A DNA stretch of 64,000 nt from Arthrobacter russicus (GTDB lineage Bacteria > Actinomycetota > Actinomycetes > Actinomycetales > Micrococcaceae): contig NZ_JAVDQF010000001.1 of the NCBI RefSeq assembly GCF_031454135.1, forward strand, positions 1 to 64,000, written 5' to 3'. The notes under the pieces were generated by a model, which had not been told where the DNA came from, searched no databases, and was given only the letters and a program-made list of their open reading frames with translations. Positions 24,398 through 34,514 of this stretch are shown here, one piece after another. Position 1 is the first letter of the stretch. Each line of letters opens with the position of its first letter. Position numbers and translations under genes: made by a program.

Positions 24398-27007
24398 TCA
24401 GGCCAGCTGCGCCCGCAACGACCGTTGCAGTTGGTCCAGGCACTCGATCACGATCCGGCGCAGGGCCTGGGGTGCTTCGGCCCGGTCCGCCAGCCAGTCG
24501 GTGGCCCGGCGCACTACGTCGTGCTGGTCCAACGGCAGCCCGGGTTCGGCGTCCTGCTCCGGAAACAGCCCGCGGACGATGCGGCTGGAGATTTCGATGC
24601 TGCGGCTGGACCAGATTCCGTCAAGCACTTCGAAATAGCCGGCCCGGTAGGGTTCCAGAAGCGAGCCCGGGCCAGCCCGGAAGCCCTCGATGCTGGCACT
24701 GATTTCCGCATTCGAGAGCGAGTCGGATTCCACGACCTCGGACCAGACCGCAGCCTTCACCGGAGCCTCCGGACGGGCCGCGGCAGCACAACGGTAGCCG
24801 ATCGCCGCGGTCGAACTCTTGTCGGTTGCCAGTTCGGCGGCCAGCTCCGGCAACGCGGCCGAACCATTGGCGGAGAGCGCCTGCAGGAGCCGCCAGCGGA
24901 GGTCGGAGTCCACTGCCAGCCCGTCTGGTCCCTGGCCGGCCAGGGTGTCGCGGAGCAGTTGGTTCGCCGACGTCGAATCCCGGGCGAGCAGCGCCAGGCT
25001 ACGCATCCAAGCCAATTGGACTCCCGAGCCCGGGATCGCGGTGCGGGCCTGAGCCATGGAGGTCTGCAGCAAAGCTTCGAGCAGTTCCGGCCGCTGGTCG
25101 GCCGGGCTCAACCGTTGGACCGCGATTCGGGCATTGTCCAGGAGCGTGGCGAGGACCCCGTCCTTGGTGATCACGGAAGCGAAATGCCGGACCGCGCCGA
25201 CGAAGTCTGCGGCAGGCAGCACCGCATCCCGGGTCATATTCCACAGGGCGGACCAGCAGAGCGTGCTGGCCAAAGGATCGTCGAGCCGGTCCAGCGAACC
25301 CAGTACCGTGCGCAAGGATTCCGGGTCCAACCGGACCTTGGCGTAGCTGAGGTCATCGTCGTTGAGCAGCAAAAGCTCCGCCTGCCGATCGCCGGCCAAT
25401 TCCGGGACCTCGGTCCATTCGCCGCTGACCTCGACCGGAACCGAGCGGGTCCGCAGCAAGGTGCCATCAGCGGTGCTGGAGTACAGGCCGATCCGCAAGG
25501 TGTGCGGCCGGTGCGCCGGCCGGCCGGTGATCGGGTCCTGGGCCTGCTGCTGGATCCGGACCCGGCGATAGTGGCCGTCGGCGGACTCGATTTCCGCGCT
25601 GAGCGTGGAAATGCCCGCGGTCTGCAGCCAAGCTGCGGCCCAGGCGTCCATGTCCCGTCCCGCAGCCGCTGCGTCGTTCCGGGTGGCACCGGCCAAAGCG
25701 GTCAGGAAGTCCTGCAGTGTGGTGTTTCCAAACGCATGGTCTTGGAAGTACTTCCGGGCGGCGCTGAAAAAGGCCTCCGGCCCGACGAAGGCCACCAGCT
25801 GCTTGAGCACGGATGCGCCTTTGGCATAGGTGATGCCGTCGAAATTCTGCTTTGCGGCTTCCAGATCGACGATGTCGGCCACGATCGGATGGGTGCTGGG
25901 CAATTGGTCCTGGACATAGGCCCAGCCTTTGCGCCGATTCGCGAAGTTGACCCAGGATTGGGCGCCCCAATCGGTGGTCTCGGCCACCGCAAGCGTGCCC
26001 ATGTAGTCGGCGAAGGACTCCTTGAGCCACAAATCGTCCCACCAGCGCATGGTGACCAGATCGCCAAACCACATGTGGGCCATTTCGTGCAGCAGCGTGT
26101 TCGCCCGTTGTTCGTATTGCATCTCAGTGGCCCGCGAGGTGAAGACATAGCCGTCGCTGAAGGTGACCAGACCGGGATTCTCCATCGCGCCCAAGTTGTA
26201 TTCCGGAACGAAAGCCTGGTCGTATTTCCCGAACGGGTAAGCGAAGTCGAAGAGCCCGTGGAAATAGTCCAAACCCCGTTTGGTGAGCTCGAAGACCTGC
26301 TCGGCGTCGAAGCTGGCCGCCATCGAGGCACGGCAGTACGCGGCCAGCGGGACGTCGACCACGCCGGACCAGTGCGACTCGAACCTGGCATACTCGCCGG
26401 CCAGGATGCAGGTGATGTAGCTCGAGATCGGTTCCGTGGCGGCAAACACCCAGCGGCTCAAGTCCGGTGCGCTGGCCAGCGGGCTGACGGCTTCCGCAGC
26501 ACCGTTCGAGGCGACCTGCCAGTGCGAAGGCGCGATCACTTCGATCCGGTAGCGCCCCTTCAAATCCGGTTGTTCGAAGTTCGCGAAGACCCGGCGTGCG
26601 TCGGCCGGCTCGTACTGGGTGTAAAGGTAGATTTTTCCGTCTTCCGGATCCAGATAGCGGTGCAGTCCTTCACCGCTCCGGGAGTATTGCGCGGTAGCGG
26701 TGACCAGGACCTGGTTTTCGGCTTGCAGATCCGGAAGCACGATCCTGGCGCCCTGGTAATCGACCGGCAGTTCGCGCCCGTTGAGGTTGACCCGCTGCAC
26801 CGAGCTGCCCACGAAGTCCAAGAAGCTGCTTTCGCCCGGGACCGCGCTGAAGGTGATGATGCTCTGCGTGGTGAAGCCGTCTGCTTCAGCGGAGACCGCG
26901 CTGCGCAGGTCGACCGTGACGTGGTAGTCGTGCACCGAGATGATCCGGGCGCGTTCTGCGGCTTCGGCGCGGCTCAGGTTAAGGGCTTGGGAGTTGAAAA
27001 CAGGCAC
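24398..27007 (-). CDS. pepN: Aminopeptidase N
   Basis: 869 residues, M1 family: substrate-recognition motif LGAMENPG, zinc site HEMAHMWFGD with the third ligand in KESFADYMG, and a C-terminal ERAP1-like helical half. Cytoplasmic enzyme that removes N-terminal residues from peptides. Usual length for actinobacterial PepN. GTG start at 27007 places the conserved N-terminal beta domain correctly. Lies between yeiH and ridA, all leftward with gaps of about 50 bases. Confidence 0.95.
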   Translation of the reverse strand: MPVFNSQALNLSRAEAAERARIISVHDYHVTVDLRSAVSAEADGFTTQSIITFSAVPGESSFLDFVGSSVQRVNLNGRELPVDYQGARIVLPDLQAENQVLVTATAQYSRSGEGLHRYLDPEDGKIYLYTQYEPADARRVFANFEQPDLKGRYRIEVIAPSHWQVASNGAAEAVSPLASAPDLSRWVFAATEPISSYITCILAGEYARFESHWSGVVDVPLAAYCRASMAASFDAEQVFELTKRGLDYFHGLFDFAYPFGKYDQAFVPEYNLGAMENPGLVTFSDGYVFTSRATEMQYEQRANTLLHEMAHMWFGDLVTMRWWDDLWLKESFADYMGTLAVAETTDWGAQSWVNFANRRKGWAYVQDQLPSTHPIVADIVDLEAAKQNFDGITYAKGASVLKQLVAFVGPEAFFSAARKYFQDHAFGNTTLQDFLTALAGATRNDAAAAGRDMDAWAAAWLQTAGISTLSAEIESADGHYRRVRIQQQAQDPITGRPAHRPHTLRIGLYSSTADGTLLRTRSVPVEVSGEWTEVPELAGDRQAELLLLNDDDLSYAKVRLDPESLRTVLGSLDRLDDPLASTLCWSALWNMTRDAVLPAADFVGAVRHFASVITKDGVLATLLDNARIAVQRLSPADQRPELLEALLQTSMAQARTAIPGSGVQLAWMRSLALLARDSTSANQLLRDTLAGQGPDGLAVDSDLRWRLLQALSANGSAALPELAAELATDKSSTAAIGYRCAAAARPEAPVKAAVWSEVVESDSLSNAEISASIEGFRAGPGSLLEPYRAGYFEVLDGIWSSRSIEISSRIVRGLFPEQDAEPGLPLDQHDVVRRATDWLADRAEAPQALRRIVIECLDQLQRSLRAQLA

Positions 27008-27061
27008 CAGGACATCTAATCATGAGCCGGGCGCAATCGGTGCCGGGCGCAGGCCGTCCGG

Positions 27062-28084
27062 CTAGTGCGAAATCAGCTGTACCGCAAGCAGGCCGAGTAC
27101 CGCGACGAGCAGCCAGGAGAGCAGCGCCATGGCCACCGCGCGGAGTCCGGAACCGAGCAACTCGCGAACCCGGATCGCCGATCCGAGGCCGAACAGGGCC
27201 GCGCCCAGCGCGATGTCCTGCAGCACCGAACCGGCGTCGCGCACTCCTTCGGGCAACCAGCCGGTGCTGCTCAAGGCGATCATCGCCAAAAAGCCGAGCA
27301 CGAACAACGGCACGATCGGAGGCAGGGCGCCGATCGCACCGGCGGGCCGTTTGCGCCGTTCCAACAGCGAAGCCGCGGCGACCATCGGCGCCAACAGGAT
27401 CACCCGGGTCAGTTTGATCAGGATCGCCGCAGCCAAGGCGCCGGCGCCGGCGGTCTGCGCGGTCGCCACGACTTGGCCGACGTCGTGCACCGAAGCACCC
27501 ACCCATTGCCCGAAATGCAGGGGAGTCAGGCCCAAGGGCACCATCAGCAGCGGCAGCATACCGATCGCCAAAGTTCCGCACAGCGTGACCAGGGCTACCG
27601 GGAGGACCGTATCGCGTTGTTTCGTACCACGCACCGCGGCCATCGCACCGATCGCCGAGGCCCCGCAGATGGAGAAGCCGGTGGCGATCAACAAGGGGGC
27701 GTCGCCGGGCAGCCGGAAGATTTTTCCCAGCCCCCAGACCCCGGCGAAACTGAGCAGGACCACGCCGGCCACTATGGCCAGGGTCTGCCAACCCAGACCG
27801 AGCAGGTCGCCGAGCACCAGTTTGAGTCCGAGCAGGACGATCCCGACCCGCATCAGGTGTTTGCCGGCGGCATTCAGCCCGGGCCGGAGAACTCCGAAGA
27901 CCGGTCGCGAAATCCCCGGCAGATTCGCGGCCAGGATGCCCAACACCACTGCGATCGTCATGGCCGGAAGCACCGGCACCAGGGAATGCAGGGCGAGTGC
28001 TGCAGCTACCGCGACCAGGCTGGCGAACAGTCCCGGGACCAGCGGGCGGGCGGCGGCCATGGCGGCGGAAGCTGAACGGGGCAC
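27062..28084 (-). CDS. YeiH/UPF0324 family membrane protein (putative sulfate exporter)
   Basis: 340 residues, about ten hydrophobic segments; characteristic stretches are MRVGIVLLGLKLVLGDLL, GFSICGASAIGA and WVGASVHDVGQVVA, all conserved in the UPF0324 family. Annotated by tradition as a putative sulfate exporter, but transport has seldom been shown. Divergent from the ATP-grasp operon across a 224-bp region. Confidence 0.88.
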   Translation of the reverse strand: MPRSASAAMAAARPLVPGLFASLVAVAAALALHSLVPVLPAMTIAVVLGILAANLPGISRPVFGVLRPGLNAAGKHLMRVGIVLLGLKLVLGDLLGLGWQTLAIVAGVVLLSFAGVWGLGKIFRLPGDAPLLIATGFSICGASAIGAMAAVRGTKQRDTVLPVALVTLCGTLAIGMLPLLMVPLGLTPLHFGQWVGASVHDVGQVVATAQTAGAGALAAAILIKLTRVILLAPMVAAASLLERRKRPAGAIGALPPIVPLFVLGFLAMIALSSTGWLPEGVRDAGSVLQDIALGAALFGLGSAIRVRELLGSGLRAVAMALLSWLLVAVLGLLAVQLISH

Positions 28085-28139
28085 TGTTCCACTCTAGTCA
28101 CCCGGGACGGCGCGCCGGCCCGTTCCCGGACATGCCGTG

Positions 28140-28168
28140 TTTCGGGAAACCGGCGCGTCGAGTAGCAT
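28140..28168 (+). promoter_or_regulatory. Candidate promoter for the ATP-grasp operon
   Basis: TTTCGG, 17-bp spacer, TAGCAT, in the divergent gap upstream of the ATP-grasp gene. The -35 box is weak, so this is tentative. Confidence 0.3.
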
Positions 28169-28308
28169 GTGTCACTCCGGCGGAGGCGATGGCGGGTCAT
28201 CGCGGAGGTGATCCAGCGAGGTTGCGATGTCGGGGCGAATTGATCGGGGAGGCCGGAATGGAAAGTGTCGATGCGGAGCTGGCCGGCAAAAGGTGGCAAG
28301 GTAATCCC

Positions 28309-29862
28309 ATGTCAGCTGAGTTGTTCCAGGATTATGACGCAGGGATCGCGCGCAGCGGAGCCTACGACGAAATGTTCACTGCGCAATTGCAGCCCCGGGA
28401 CTCCTACCGGCAGATCGGTGCGGCTCTCGACCAGCTGACGCTCTCCGACGTCAGTGCCCGGGCCGATTCGATGGCCCGGACCTTCTTGGACCGCGGGGTG
28501 ACCTTCGACTACGCCGGGGAGGAACGTCCGTTCCCGCTGGACATCGTGCCCCGGGTGATCGCTGCCGATGAATGGACCGTCCTGGAACGCGGAGTAGCAC
28601 AACGGGTGCGTACTCTGGAGGCCTTCCTGAATGACGTCTACGACAAGATGAATGTGGTCAACGACGGGGTCGTGCCGCGGTCTCTGATCACCTCAAGTGC
28701 GCATTTCCACCGGCAGGTCTCGGGATTCACGCCCTCCGGCGGCGTCCGGGTGCACGTCTCCGGGATCGATGTGATTCGGGATCAGGCCGGCGTCTTCCGG
28801 GTCTTGGAAGACAACGTCCGGGTGCCGAGCGGGGTTTCCTACGTGTTGGAGAACCGGCGGGCGATGGCCAAGGGATTGCCTGAAGCCTTCGGCCAACAGC
28901 GGATCCGCCCGGTGGAGGAATACCCCCGGCGGCTGCTTTCCGCGCTGCGCAAAACTGCCCCGCAGGGCGTGGATGATCCGACCGTGGTGGTGCTGACCCC
29001 CGGAGTGTTCAATTCCGCTTATTTCGAACACACCTTATTGGCCGGGCTGATGGGGGTGGAACTGGTCGAGGGCCGGGACTTGATCTGCCGCGGCAACCGG
29101 GTCTACATGCGGACCACCGCGGGGGACCAGCGCGTCGATGTGATCTACAAACGGATCGACGACGAATTCCTGGACCCGCTGCAGTTCCGCTCCGATTCGA
29201 TGCTCGGTTGCCCGGGGCTGGTCAATGCCGCCCGCGCCGGCGGGGTGACGATTGCTAACGCGGTGGGCAACGGCGTGGCGGATGACAAGCTGGTGTATTC
29301 CTACCTGCCGGATCTGATCCGTTACTATCTGGGCGAAGAACCGGTCTTGGCCAATGTGGACACGTTCCGGCTCGAGGAGCCGGAAGCCCGGGAACAGGTG
29401 CTGGACCGGCTCGAAGAACTGGTGGTCAAGCCGGTGGACGGATCCGGTGGCAAGGGCCTGGTGATCGGCCCGGATGCGTCGAAGGCGGAACTGGACGCCT
29501 TGCGGGCCCGGGTGCTGGCCGATCCACGCGGCTGGATTGCACAGCCGGTGCTGCAGCTGTCCACGGTGCCGACCCTGTCCGGCGACCGCTTCGGCCCCCG
29601 GCACGTCGATTTGCGTCCGTTCGCAGTGAACGACGGCGACGACGTCTGGGTGCTGCCGGGCGGATTGACCCGGGTGGCCTTGAAGGAAGGATCCCTGATC
29701 GTCAACTCCTCGCAAGGCGGCGGCTCGAAGGACACTTGGGTATTGTCGGACTCGCCGGTGTTGCCCTTCGAACGGGTCGCGCGGCCATCGGTGACGATCC
29801 GGGAGCAGGTTTCGGTCTGGCCGATCGAATCGAACTGGCAGGATCGGCAGTCGGACCAATGA
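28309..29862 (+). CDS. Circularly permuted ATP-grasp type 2 protein
   Basis: 517 residues, DUF404/DUF407 (COG2308) family: FPLDIVPRVI, VRVPSGVSYVLENRR, ELVVKPVDGSGGKGLVIG (nucleotide loop) and RHVDLRPFAV are hallmarks. It probably forms an amide or peptide bond using ATP, substrate unknown. I prefer ATG 28309 because homologues start at this point and the 17 codons before it show poor GC at third positions; ATG 28258, behind a strong GGGGAGG, is a real alternative. First gene of a trio with an alpha-E protein and a transglutaminase. Confidence 0.88.
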   Translation: MSAELFQDYDAGIARSGAYDEMFTAQLQPRDSYRQIGAALDQLTLSDVSARADSMARTFLDRGVTFDYAGEERPFPLDIVPRVIAADEWTVLERGVAQRVRTLEAFLNDVYDKMNVVNDGVVPRSLITSSAHFHRQVSGFTPSGGVRVHVSGIDVIRDQAGVFRVLEDNVRVPSGVSYVLENRRAMAKGLPEAFGQQRIRPVEEYPRRLLSALRKTAPQGVDDPTVVVLTPGVFNSAYFEHTLLAGLMGVELVEGRDLICRGNRVYMRTTAGDQRVDVIYKRIDDEFLDPLQFRSDSMLGCPGLVNAARAGGVTIANAVGNGVADDKLVYSYLPDLIRYYLGEEPVLANVDTFRLEEPEAREQVLDRLEELVVKPVDGSGGKGLVIGPDASKAELDALRARVLADPRGWIAQPVLQLSTVPTLSGDRFGPRHVDLRPFAVNDGDDVWVLPGGLTRVALKEGSLIVNSSQGGGSKDTWVLSDSPVLPFERVARPSVTIREQVSVWPIESNWQDRQSDQ

Positions 29863-29895
29863 GGCTCCATCGATCGCACTACGGAAGGGGAATCC

Positions 29896-30822
29896 ATGCT
29901 CAGCCGGATTGCTGAATCACTGTTCTGGATCGGCCGGTACGTCGAGCGGGCCGACGGAACTGCCCGGATCCTCGACGTGCACTTGGAACGACTCAACCAT
30001 TTGCCGCTCGACGAGCAGCAAAGCGTGGCCCAGGAACTGCTCTCAGTCATGGGCGTGCGGGCATCCGGCGAGGATTTCGGCCTGAACGAACTGCTCCACG
30101 CGCTGGCCTATGACCGGCAGAGTGCGACCTCGATTTCCGGATCGCTGGGCGCGGCCCGGGAGAATGCGCGGCGGGCCCGGGAAACGGTATCGTCGAGTCT
30201 CTGGGAAAGCCTCAACACGACGTATTACGGGCTCAATCAGCACCGCAAAGACGTGGTCGGCACTTATCGGTTCTGCAACTGGGTCCTGGAACGCACCGCG
30301 ATGGTGCGCGGCCTGGCGGACACCACGGTCAGCCACGACGAGTCCTGGCAGTTCTTGGTTCTGGGACGTTCCCTGGAGCGGGCGGATATGACTGCCCGGA
30401 TGCTTTCCACCCGGGACGTGCTGTCGGCCGGGATGTCCTGGGTGAACATGTTGCGCTGCGCCGGAGCTTACGAGTCCTTCCTGCGTACCCGCAAGGCGGC
30501 GTTCAGCGACGAGCACGCCGCGGAATTCCTGTTGTTGGACCGGCTGTTCCCACGTTCCATCGTGTACGCCCTGCGCGATGCGGACGAATGCCTGACCACG
30601 CTCGACCCTTCGGCGCAACGCGTGGGTTTCATCAACGATGCCCGCCGGATCGTCGGCCAGGCTCGGACCTTCCTGGAGTTCCACCGGACCGACGATCTGA
30701 TGAGCGAATTGCCCGAACACATGGAGCGGGTGCAGAAAGCGGTATCCCAAGCTTCGGATGCGATATCCCGGAAGTATTTCAATCAGGCGGCAGAGCTCGC
30801 CTGGGTGGGGGAGGTTTCATGA
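29896..30822 (+). CDS. Alpha-E domain protein (DUF403, COG2307)
   Basis: 308 residues, mainly helical. Begins MLSRIAESLFWIGRYVERADG, the near-invariant opening of alpha-E proteins, with later LGRSLERADMTARML. No catalytic function has been established; the domain always travels with the ATP-grasp and transglutaminase genes found here. ATG with GGAAGGGGA ribosome site. It overlaps the following gene by 4 bases (ATGA). Confidence 0.9.
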   Translation: MLSRIAESLFWIGRYVERADGTARILDVHLERLNHLPLDEQQSVAQELLSVMGVRASGEDFGLNELLHALAYDRQSATSISGSLGAARENARRARETVSSSLWESLNTTYYGLNQHRKDVVGTYRFCNWVLERTAMVRGLADTTVSHDESWQFLVLGRSLERADMTARMLSTRDVLSAGMSWVNMLRCAGAYESFLRTRKAAFSDEHAAEFLLLDRLFPRSIVYALRDADECLTTLDPSAQRVGFINDARRIVGQARTFLEFHRTDDLMSELPEHMERVQKAVSQASDAISRKYFNQAAELAWVGEVS

Positions 30823-31670
30823 GCCGGTTGCGGATCGAGCACACCACACGCTACGAGTACCACAAGCGGGTGACACTCTCCTACAACGAAGCGAGGATGA
30901 CTCCGGTGACCGATCCGCAGCAGGTGGTTTTGGAATCGGTGCTCAAAATCTCGCCGAGCTTCGCTGCGGTCAGCTCCTACCGCGACTACTGGGGCAGCCG
31001 GGTCACCGCTTTCGACATGCAGGCCCCGCACGAGCGGCTGGAGGTCACTGCGGCGAGTACGGTGGAGGTCTACCGGGCCGAGCGGGTGGCCAACGACGAC
31101 GACGTGTTGAGCTGGGCGGAACTGCGCTCGCCGAAAACCGCCGAAGCATTCAGCGACTGGCTGCCGCAGACGCCGCTGAGCACGCCGGGCAGCGACGTCG
31201 AGTCGTTGGTGCGGGAAGCAACCGCGGGACTGGACCCGAACCGTGCCGCGATGACCGTGTTCGAGTGGATGCGCAGCGAAATGGAATACGTCAAGGGGAT
31301 CACCGGAGTGCACACCAGCGCCGCGGAAGCCTGGCTGGAACGCAAAGGAGTCTGCCAGGACCTGGCGCACGTGGGCATCGGAGCACTGCGTTCGCTCGGC
31401 ATCCCGACGCGTTATGTTTCGGGTTACATCCATCCCAAGGCGGACGCCGACATGGGCCAGATGGTCGCCGGCCAATCGCATGCCTGGCTGGAATGGTGGG
31501 ACGGCGAATGGCGTTCCTGGGACCCGACCAACCATAAGCCGGCGGGCGATCTGCACGCTTCGGTGGCACGCGGCCGGGATTACCGGGACGTGCCGCCGCT
31601 GAAGGGAATTCTCTCCGGCGGCGGCGGATCGGTGCTGGATGTGCGGGTGGAGATCACCCAGCTGGTCTAG
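30819..31670 (+). CDS. Transglutaminase-like cysteine peptidase (COG1305)
   Basis: 283 residues. N-terminal beta domain (RLRIEHTTRYEYHKRVTLSYNEARMTP), then a transglutaminase-like core with triad Cys in KGVCQDLAHV, His in QSHAWLEWW and Asp in SWDPTNH. No signal peptide. Together with the ATP-grasp and alpha-E proteins it makes a three-gene operon predicted in the literature to synthesise or trim an unusual peptide; the peptidase would hydrolyse or transfer the bond the ATP-grasp enzyme makes. Confidence 0.88.
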   Translation: MSRLRIEHTTRYEYHKRVTLSYNEARMTPVTDPQQVVLESVLKISPSFAAVSSYRDYWGSRVTAFDMQAPHERLEVTAASTVEVYRAERVANDDDVLSWAELRSPKTAEAFSDWLPQTPLSTPGSDVESLVREATAGLDPNRAAMTVFEWMRSEMEYVKGITGVHTSAAEAWLERKGVCQDLAHVGIGALRSLGIPTRYVSGYIHPKADADMGQMVAGQSHAWLEWWDGEWRSWDPTNHKPAGDLHASVARGRDYRDVPPLKGILSGGGGSVLDVRVEITQLV

Positions 31671-31688
31671 CGCTTCACCATGGGTGTT

Positions 31689-33221
31689 TCACCAGGGACT
31701 GGGCTTGAAATCCTTGAGGAAGCTGCCGTGCAGATCGGTACCGGCTTCGCCCATCACGATCGGATCGTAGACCCGCGCTGCGCCGTCGACCAGATCCAGC
31801 GGGGCGTGGAATCCCTCTTCGGCAAGCCGGACCTTGGTGTAATGCGGCCGTTCGTCGGTGATCCACCCGGTGTCCACTGCGGACATCAGGATCCCGTCGG
31901 TATCCAGCATCTCCTGCGAACTGGTCCGGGTCATCATGTTCAGTGCGGCCTTGGCCATGTTCGTGTGCGGATGGCCGGGACCCTTGTACGCCCGGGAGAA
32001 CTGGCCTTCCATCGCGGAGACGTTCACGATGTACTTCCGACGCGCAGTGGAGCGGCGCATCGCCGGGCGGAGCCGGGAAACCAGGAGGAAAGGCGCGGTG
32101 ACGTTGCACAGTTGCACCTCCAGCATCTCCAACGGATCCACCTGGTCGACCACCTGGGTCCAGGAGTTGATCGTGGCCAGGTCCGGAACCAGGCCGCCGG
32201 CATCGATCGCGGTGCCGGCTTCGATCCGGTCCAAGGTGGCCGAGCCGGTGGACAAAGCCAATGAGGTGATCGCATCGGCGGCGAGCACCGGATGTTCGTT
32301 GACCGAGCTGGCCAGAGCGAGCGGATGCTTGTCATGGGCGTGGCCGAACGTGAGGATCCGGGGCATCTTTCCGGCCAGGTCGTCGGGCAACGGTTCGTTT
32401 TCCGCCTCGACCAGCGGCTGGTAGGCACCGGGGCTGCGCCGCACCGTCTGCGCGGCGTTGTTGATGATGATGTCGAGCGGGCCGGCTTCGTTGAGCGAAT
32501 CGGTCAACGCCATCACCTGCGCCGGATCACGCAGGTCGATGCCGACGATCTCCAGCCGGTGCAGCCAATCCGCGGAATCCTCCATTGCGGCGAAGCGCCG
32601 CGCCGCGTCCTGCGGGAACCTGGTGGTGATCGTGGTGTGCGCGCCGTCGCGCAGCAGCCGCAACGCGATGTACATGCCGATTTTGGCCCGGCCGCCGGTG
32701 AGCAGGGCGCGCCGTCCAGTCAGATCGGTCCGGGCATCGCGCTTGGCGTGGTTGAAGGCCGCGCATTCCGGACAGAGCTGGTGGTAGAAATAGTCCACCT
32801 GGGTGTACGGCTGCTTGCAGATGTAGCACGGGCGCGGCCGGATCAAGGTGCCGGCGATCTCCCCGGTCGCCGAGGATTGCAGCTTGTTGCCCCGGGTCTC
32901 GTCGTCGATCCGGTCCGGTGCCGCAGTCGCGGTCAAGGCGATCACGGCTTGGTCTGCGGCGTTGACCGCATCCCGTTTGCTGGTGCGCCGGTAGCGCTTG
33001 ACCGCTTTGAACATCTTGCCGGTTGCCCGGCGTACTGCGACGTATCGCGGGTCCTCCTCATCCAGGAGATGCACCGCGCCGAGCACGCGCACCGCGGCTT
33101 CGATCTGTTCTGCGGTCAACTGTTCTGCGGTCAACTGTTCTGCGGCCAACTGGTCCGCGGGCAACTGGGCCGCAGCGCTTGCGTCGGCGTCGGAAGCCGG
33201 GTCTTGATCAGGATTGCTCAC
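31689..33221 (-). CDS. Zinc-ribbon SDR fusion protein lacking the catalytic tyrosine
   Basis: 510 residues. A repetitive start (LAAEQLTAEQLTAEQ) leads into a helical region, a four-cysteine zinc knuckle (Cys132, Cys135, Cys150, Cys153) and then an SDR Rossmann domain with TGGRAKIG (175-182) and IINNAAQ. At the active site the serine is present (VNVSAMEG) but the expected YxxxK reads TNMAK, so the catalytic tyrosine is absent. A regulatory or altered redox role is likely. Stands alone between the transglutaminase (convergent) and glgC. Confidence 0.78.
   Translation of the reverse strand: MSNPDQDPASDADASAAAQLPADQLAAEQLTAEQLTAEQIEAAVRVLGAVHLLDEEDPRYVAVRRATGKMFKAVKRYRRTSKRDAVNAADQAVIALTATAAPDRIDDETRGNKLQSSATGEIAGTLIRPRPCYICKQPYTQVDYFYHQLCPECAAFNHAKRDARTDLTGRRALLTGGRAKIGMYIALRLLRDGAHTTITTRFPQDAARRFAAMEDSADWLHRLEIVGIDLRDPAQVMALTDSLNEAGPLDIIINNAAQTVRRSPGAYQPLVEAENEPLPDDLAGKMPRILTFGHAHDKHPLALASSVNEHPVLAADAITSLALSTGSATLDRIEAGTAIDAGGLVPDLATINSWTQVVDQVDPLEMLEVQLCNVTAPFLLVSRLRPAMRRSTARRKYIVNVSAMEGQFSRAYKGPGHPHTNMAKAALNMMTRTSSQEMLDTDGILMSAVDTGWITDERPHYTKVRLAEEGFHAPLDLVDGAARVYDPIVMGEAGTDLHGSFLKDFKPSPW
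33105..33164. repeat. Four 15-bp tandem units in the SDR fusion gene
   Basis: Units begin CTGTTCTGCGGTCAA; the first two are identical, the third differs by one base and the fourth by three. They encode repeated QLTAE on the minus strand. In frame, so slippage changes only the length of the N-terminal tail. Confidence 0.9.
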
Positions 33222-33275
33222 CGGGCAATTTTACCGGGTTTTCCGGCGGCTCCGGTGCGGCGCCGGAGTCGCCGC

Positions 33276-34514
33276 TCAGGCCGGGATCTCCTGGCCCTTG
33301 GCCAGTACGGTGATCCCGGAGGGGGTGACCGTGAACCCCCGGGCGGCATCGAGCGCCGGGTCGACGCCGACGCTCGCCCCGGCCGGAACCCGCACGTTCT
33401 TGTCCAGGATCGCCCGGTGCACCACGGCGCCCGGCCCGATCGAGACCTTGTCCATGAGCACCGAGTCGGTGACCGTGGCGCCGTCGGCGACGTAGACGTC
33501 GTGCCCGAGCACGCTGCCGGAGACCCGGCCGCCGGAGATCACCACGCCATTGGCCACAATCGAATCCTCCGCGGTGCCCGCCGCGCTGTTGCTGCGGACC
33601 AGCTTCGCCGGAGGCGAGATCGACTGCCGGGTATAGATCGGCCATTCGAGGTTGTACAAGTTGAACACCGGCAGTGGCGAAATCAGGTCCATCTGGGCGT
33701 CGTAGTAGGAATCGATGGTTCCGACGTCGCGCCAGTAGTACCGGTCGCGGCTGGTGGCTCCCGGGATGTCATTGTGGTTGAAGTCGTAGACCCCGGCCTC
33801 GCCGCGGGCCACCAGATAGGGGATGATGTCGCCGCCCATATCGTGTTTGGTGTCGAGCTGTTCGGCGTCGTGCCGGAGGGCTTCGAGCAAGGCGTCGGTG
33901 TCGAAGACGTAGTTGCCCATCGAGGCCAGGAACTGGCCCGGATCCTCGGCCAAACCGGGAGTCTGCGCGGGCTTCTCCACGAAGGCCGCGATTTTGCTCG
34001 GGTCTGCCGGATCGGTTTCGATCACCCCGAACGACGGTGCAAGTTCCAGCGGCTGCCGGACGCCGGCCACGGTCACCGAGTTTCCGGAGGCCAGGTGAGC
34101 TTCGACCATATCGGCGAAATCCATCCGGTACACATGGTCCGCGCCGACCACCACGACGATGTCCGGTTGGGCGTCATGGATCAGGTTGAGCGATTGGTAG
34201 ATCGCATTGGCGCTGCCCAGGAACCAGCTTTTGCCGACCCGTTGCTGCGCCGGCACCGAGGCGATGTAATTGCCCAGCTGGGTGGACATCCGCCAGGTTT
34301 CCGAGATGTGCCGGTCGAGCGAATGCGATTTGTACTGGGTCAGCACCACGATCTGCCGATAGCCCGAGTTGACCAGATTGGACAGCGCGAAGTCGATCAG
34401 CCGGTAACCCCCGGCGAAGGGCACCGCGGGTTTCGCCCGATCCGCCGTCAACGGCATCAGCCGGTTTCCCTCGCCGCCAGCCAGCACGATAGCCAGAACT
34501 TTCGTTATCGCCAT
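33276..34514 (-). CDS. glgC: Glucose-1-phosphate adenylyltransferase
   Basis: 412 residues. Nucleotidyltransferase motif [14 protein letters not shown] with [19 protein letters not shown], the ADP-Glc pyrophosphorylase signatures WFLGSANAI and [13 protein letters not shown], and a C-terminal left-handed beta helix. Makes ADP-glucose for glycogen. ATG with AAGGGG upstream. Divergent from glgA with about 110 bases between, an arrangement typical of actinobacteria; shared control is likely. An imperfect hairpin (33245-33273) follows its stop. Confidence 0.95.
   Translation of the reverse strand: MAITKVLAIVLAGGEGNRLMPLTADRAKPAVPFAGGYRLIDFALSNLVNSGYRQIVVLTQYKSHSLDRHISETWRMSTQLGNYIASVPAQQRVGKSWFLGSANAIYQSLNLIHDAQPDIVVVVGADHVYRMDFADMVEAHLASGNSVTVAGVRQPLELAPSFGVIETDPADPSKIAAFVEKPAQTPGLAEDPGQFLASMGNYVFDTDALLEALRHDAEQLDTKHDMGGDIIPYLVARGEAGVYDFNHNDIPGATSRDRYYWRDVGTIDSYYDAQMDLISPLPVFNLYNLEWPIYTRQSISPPAKLVRSNSAAGTAEDSIVANGVVISGGRVSGSVLGHDVYVADGATVTDSVLMDKVSIGPGAVVHRAILDKNVRVPAGASVGVDPALDAARGFTVTPSGITVLAKGQEIPA

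Noticed and set aside
24383-27019. 878-codon open frame on the plus strand opposite pepN
   Set aside because: Antisense shadow of a high-GC gene: Gly/Arg/Gln-rich, no domain motifs, while the minus strand encodes an M1 peptidase with GAMEN and HEMAH motifs.
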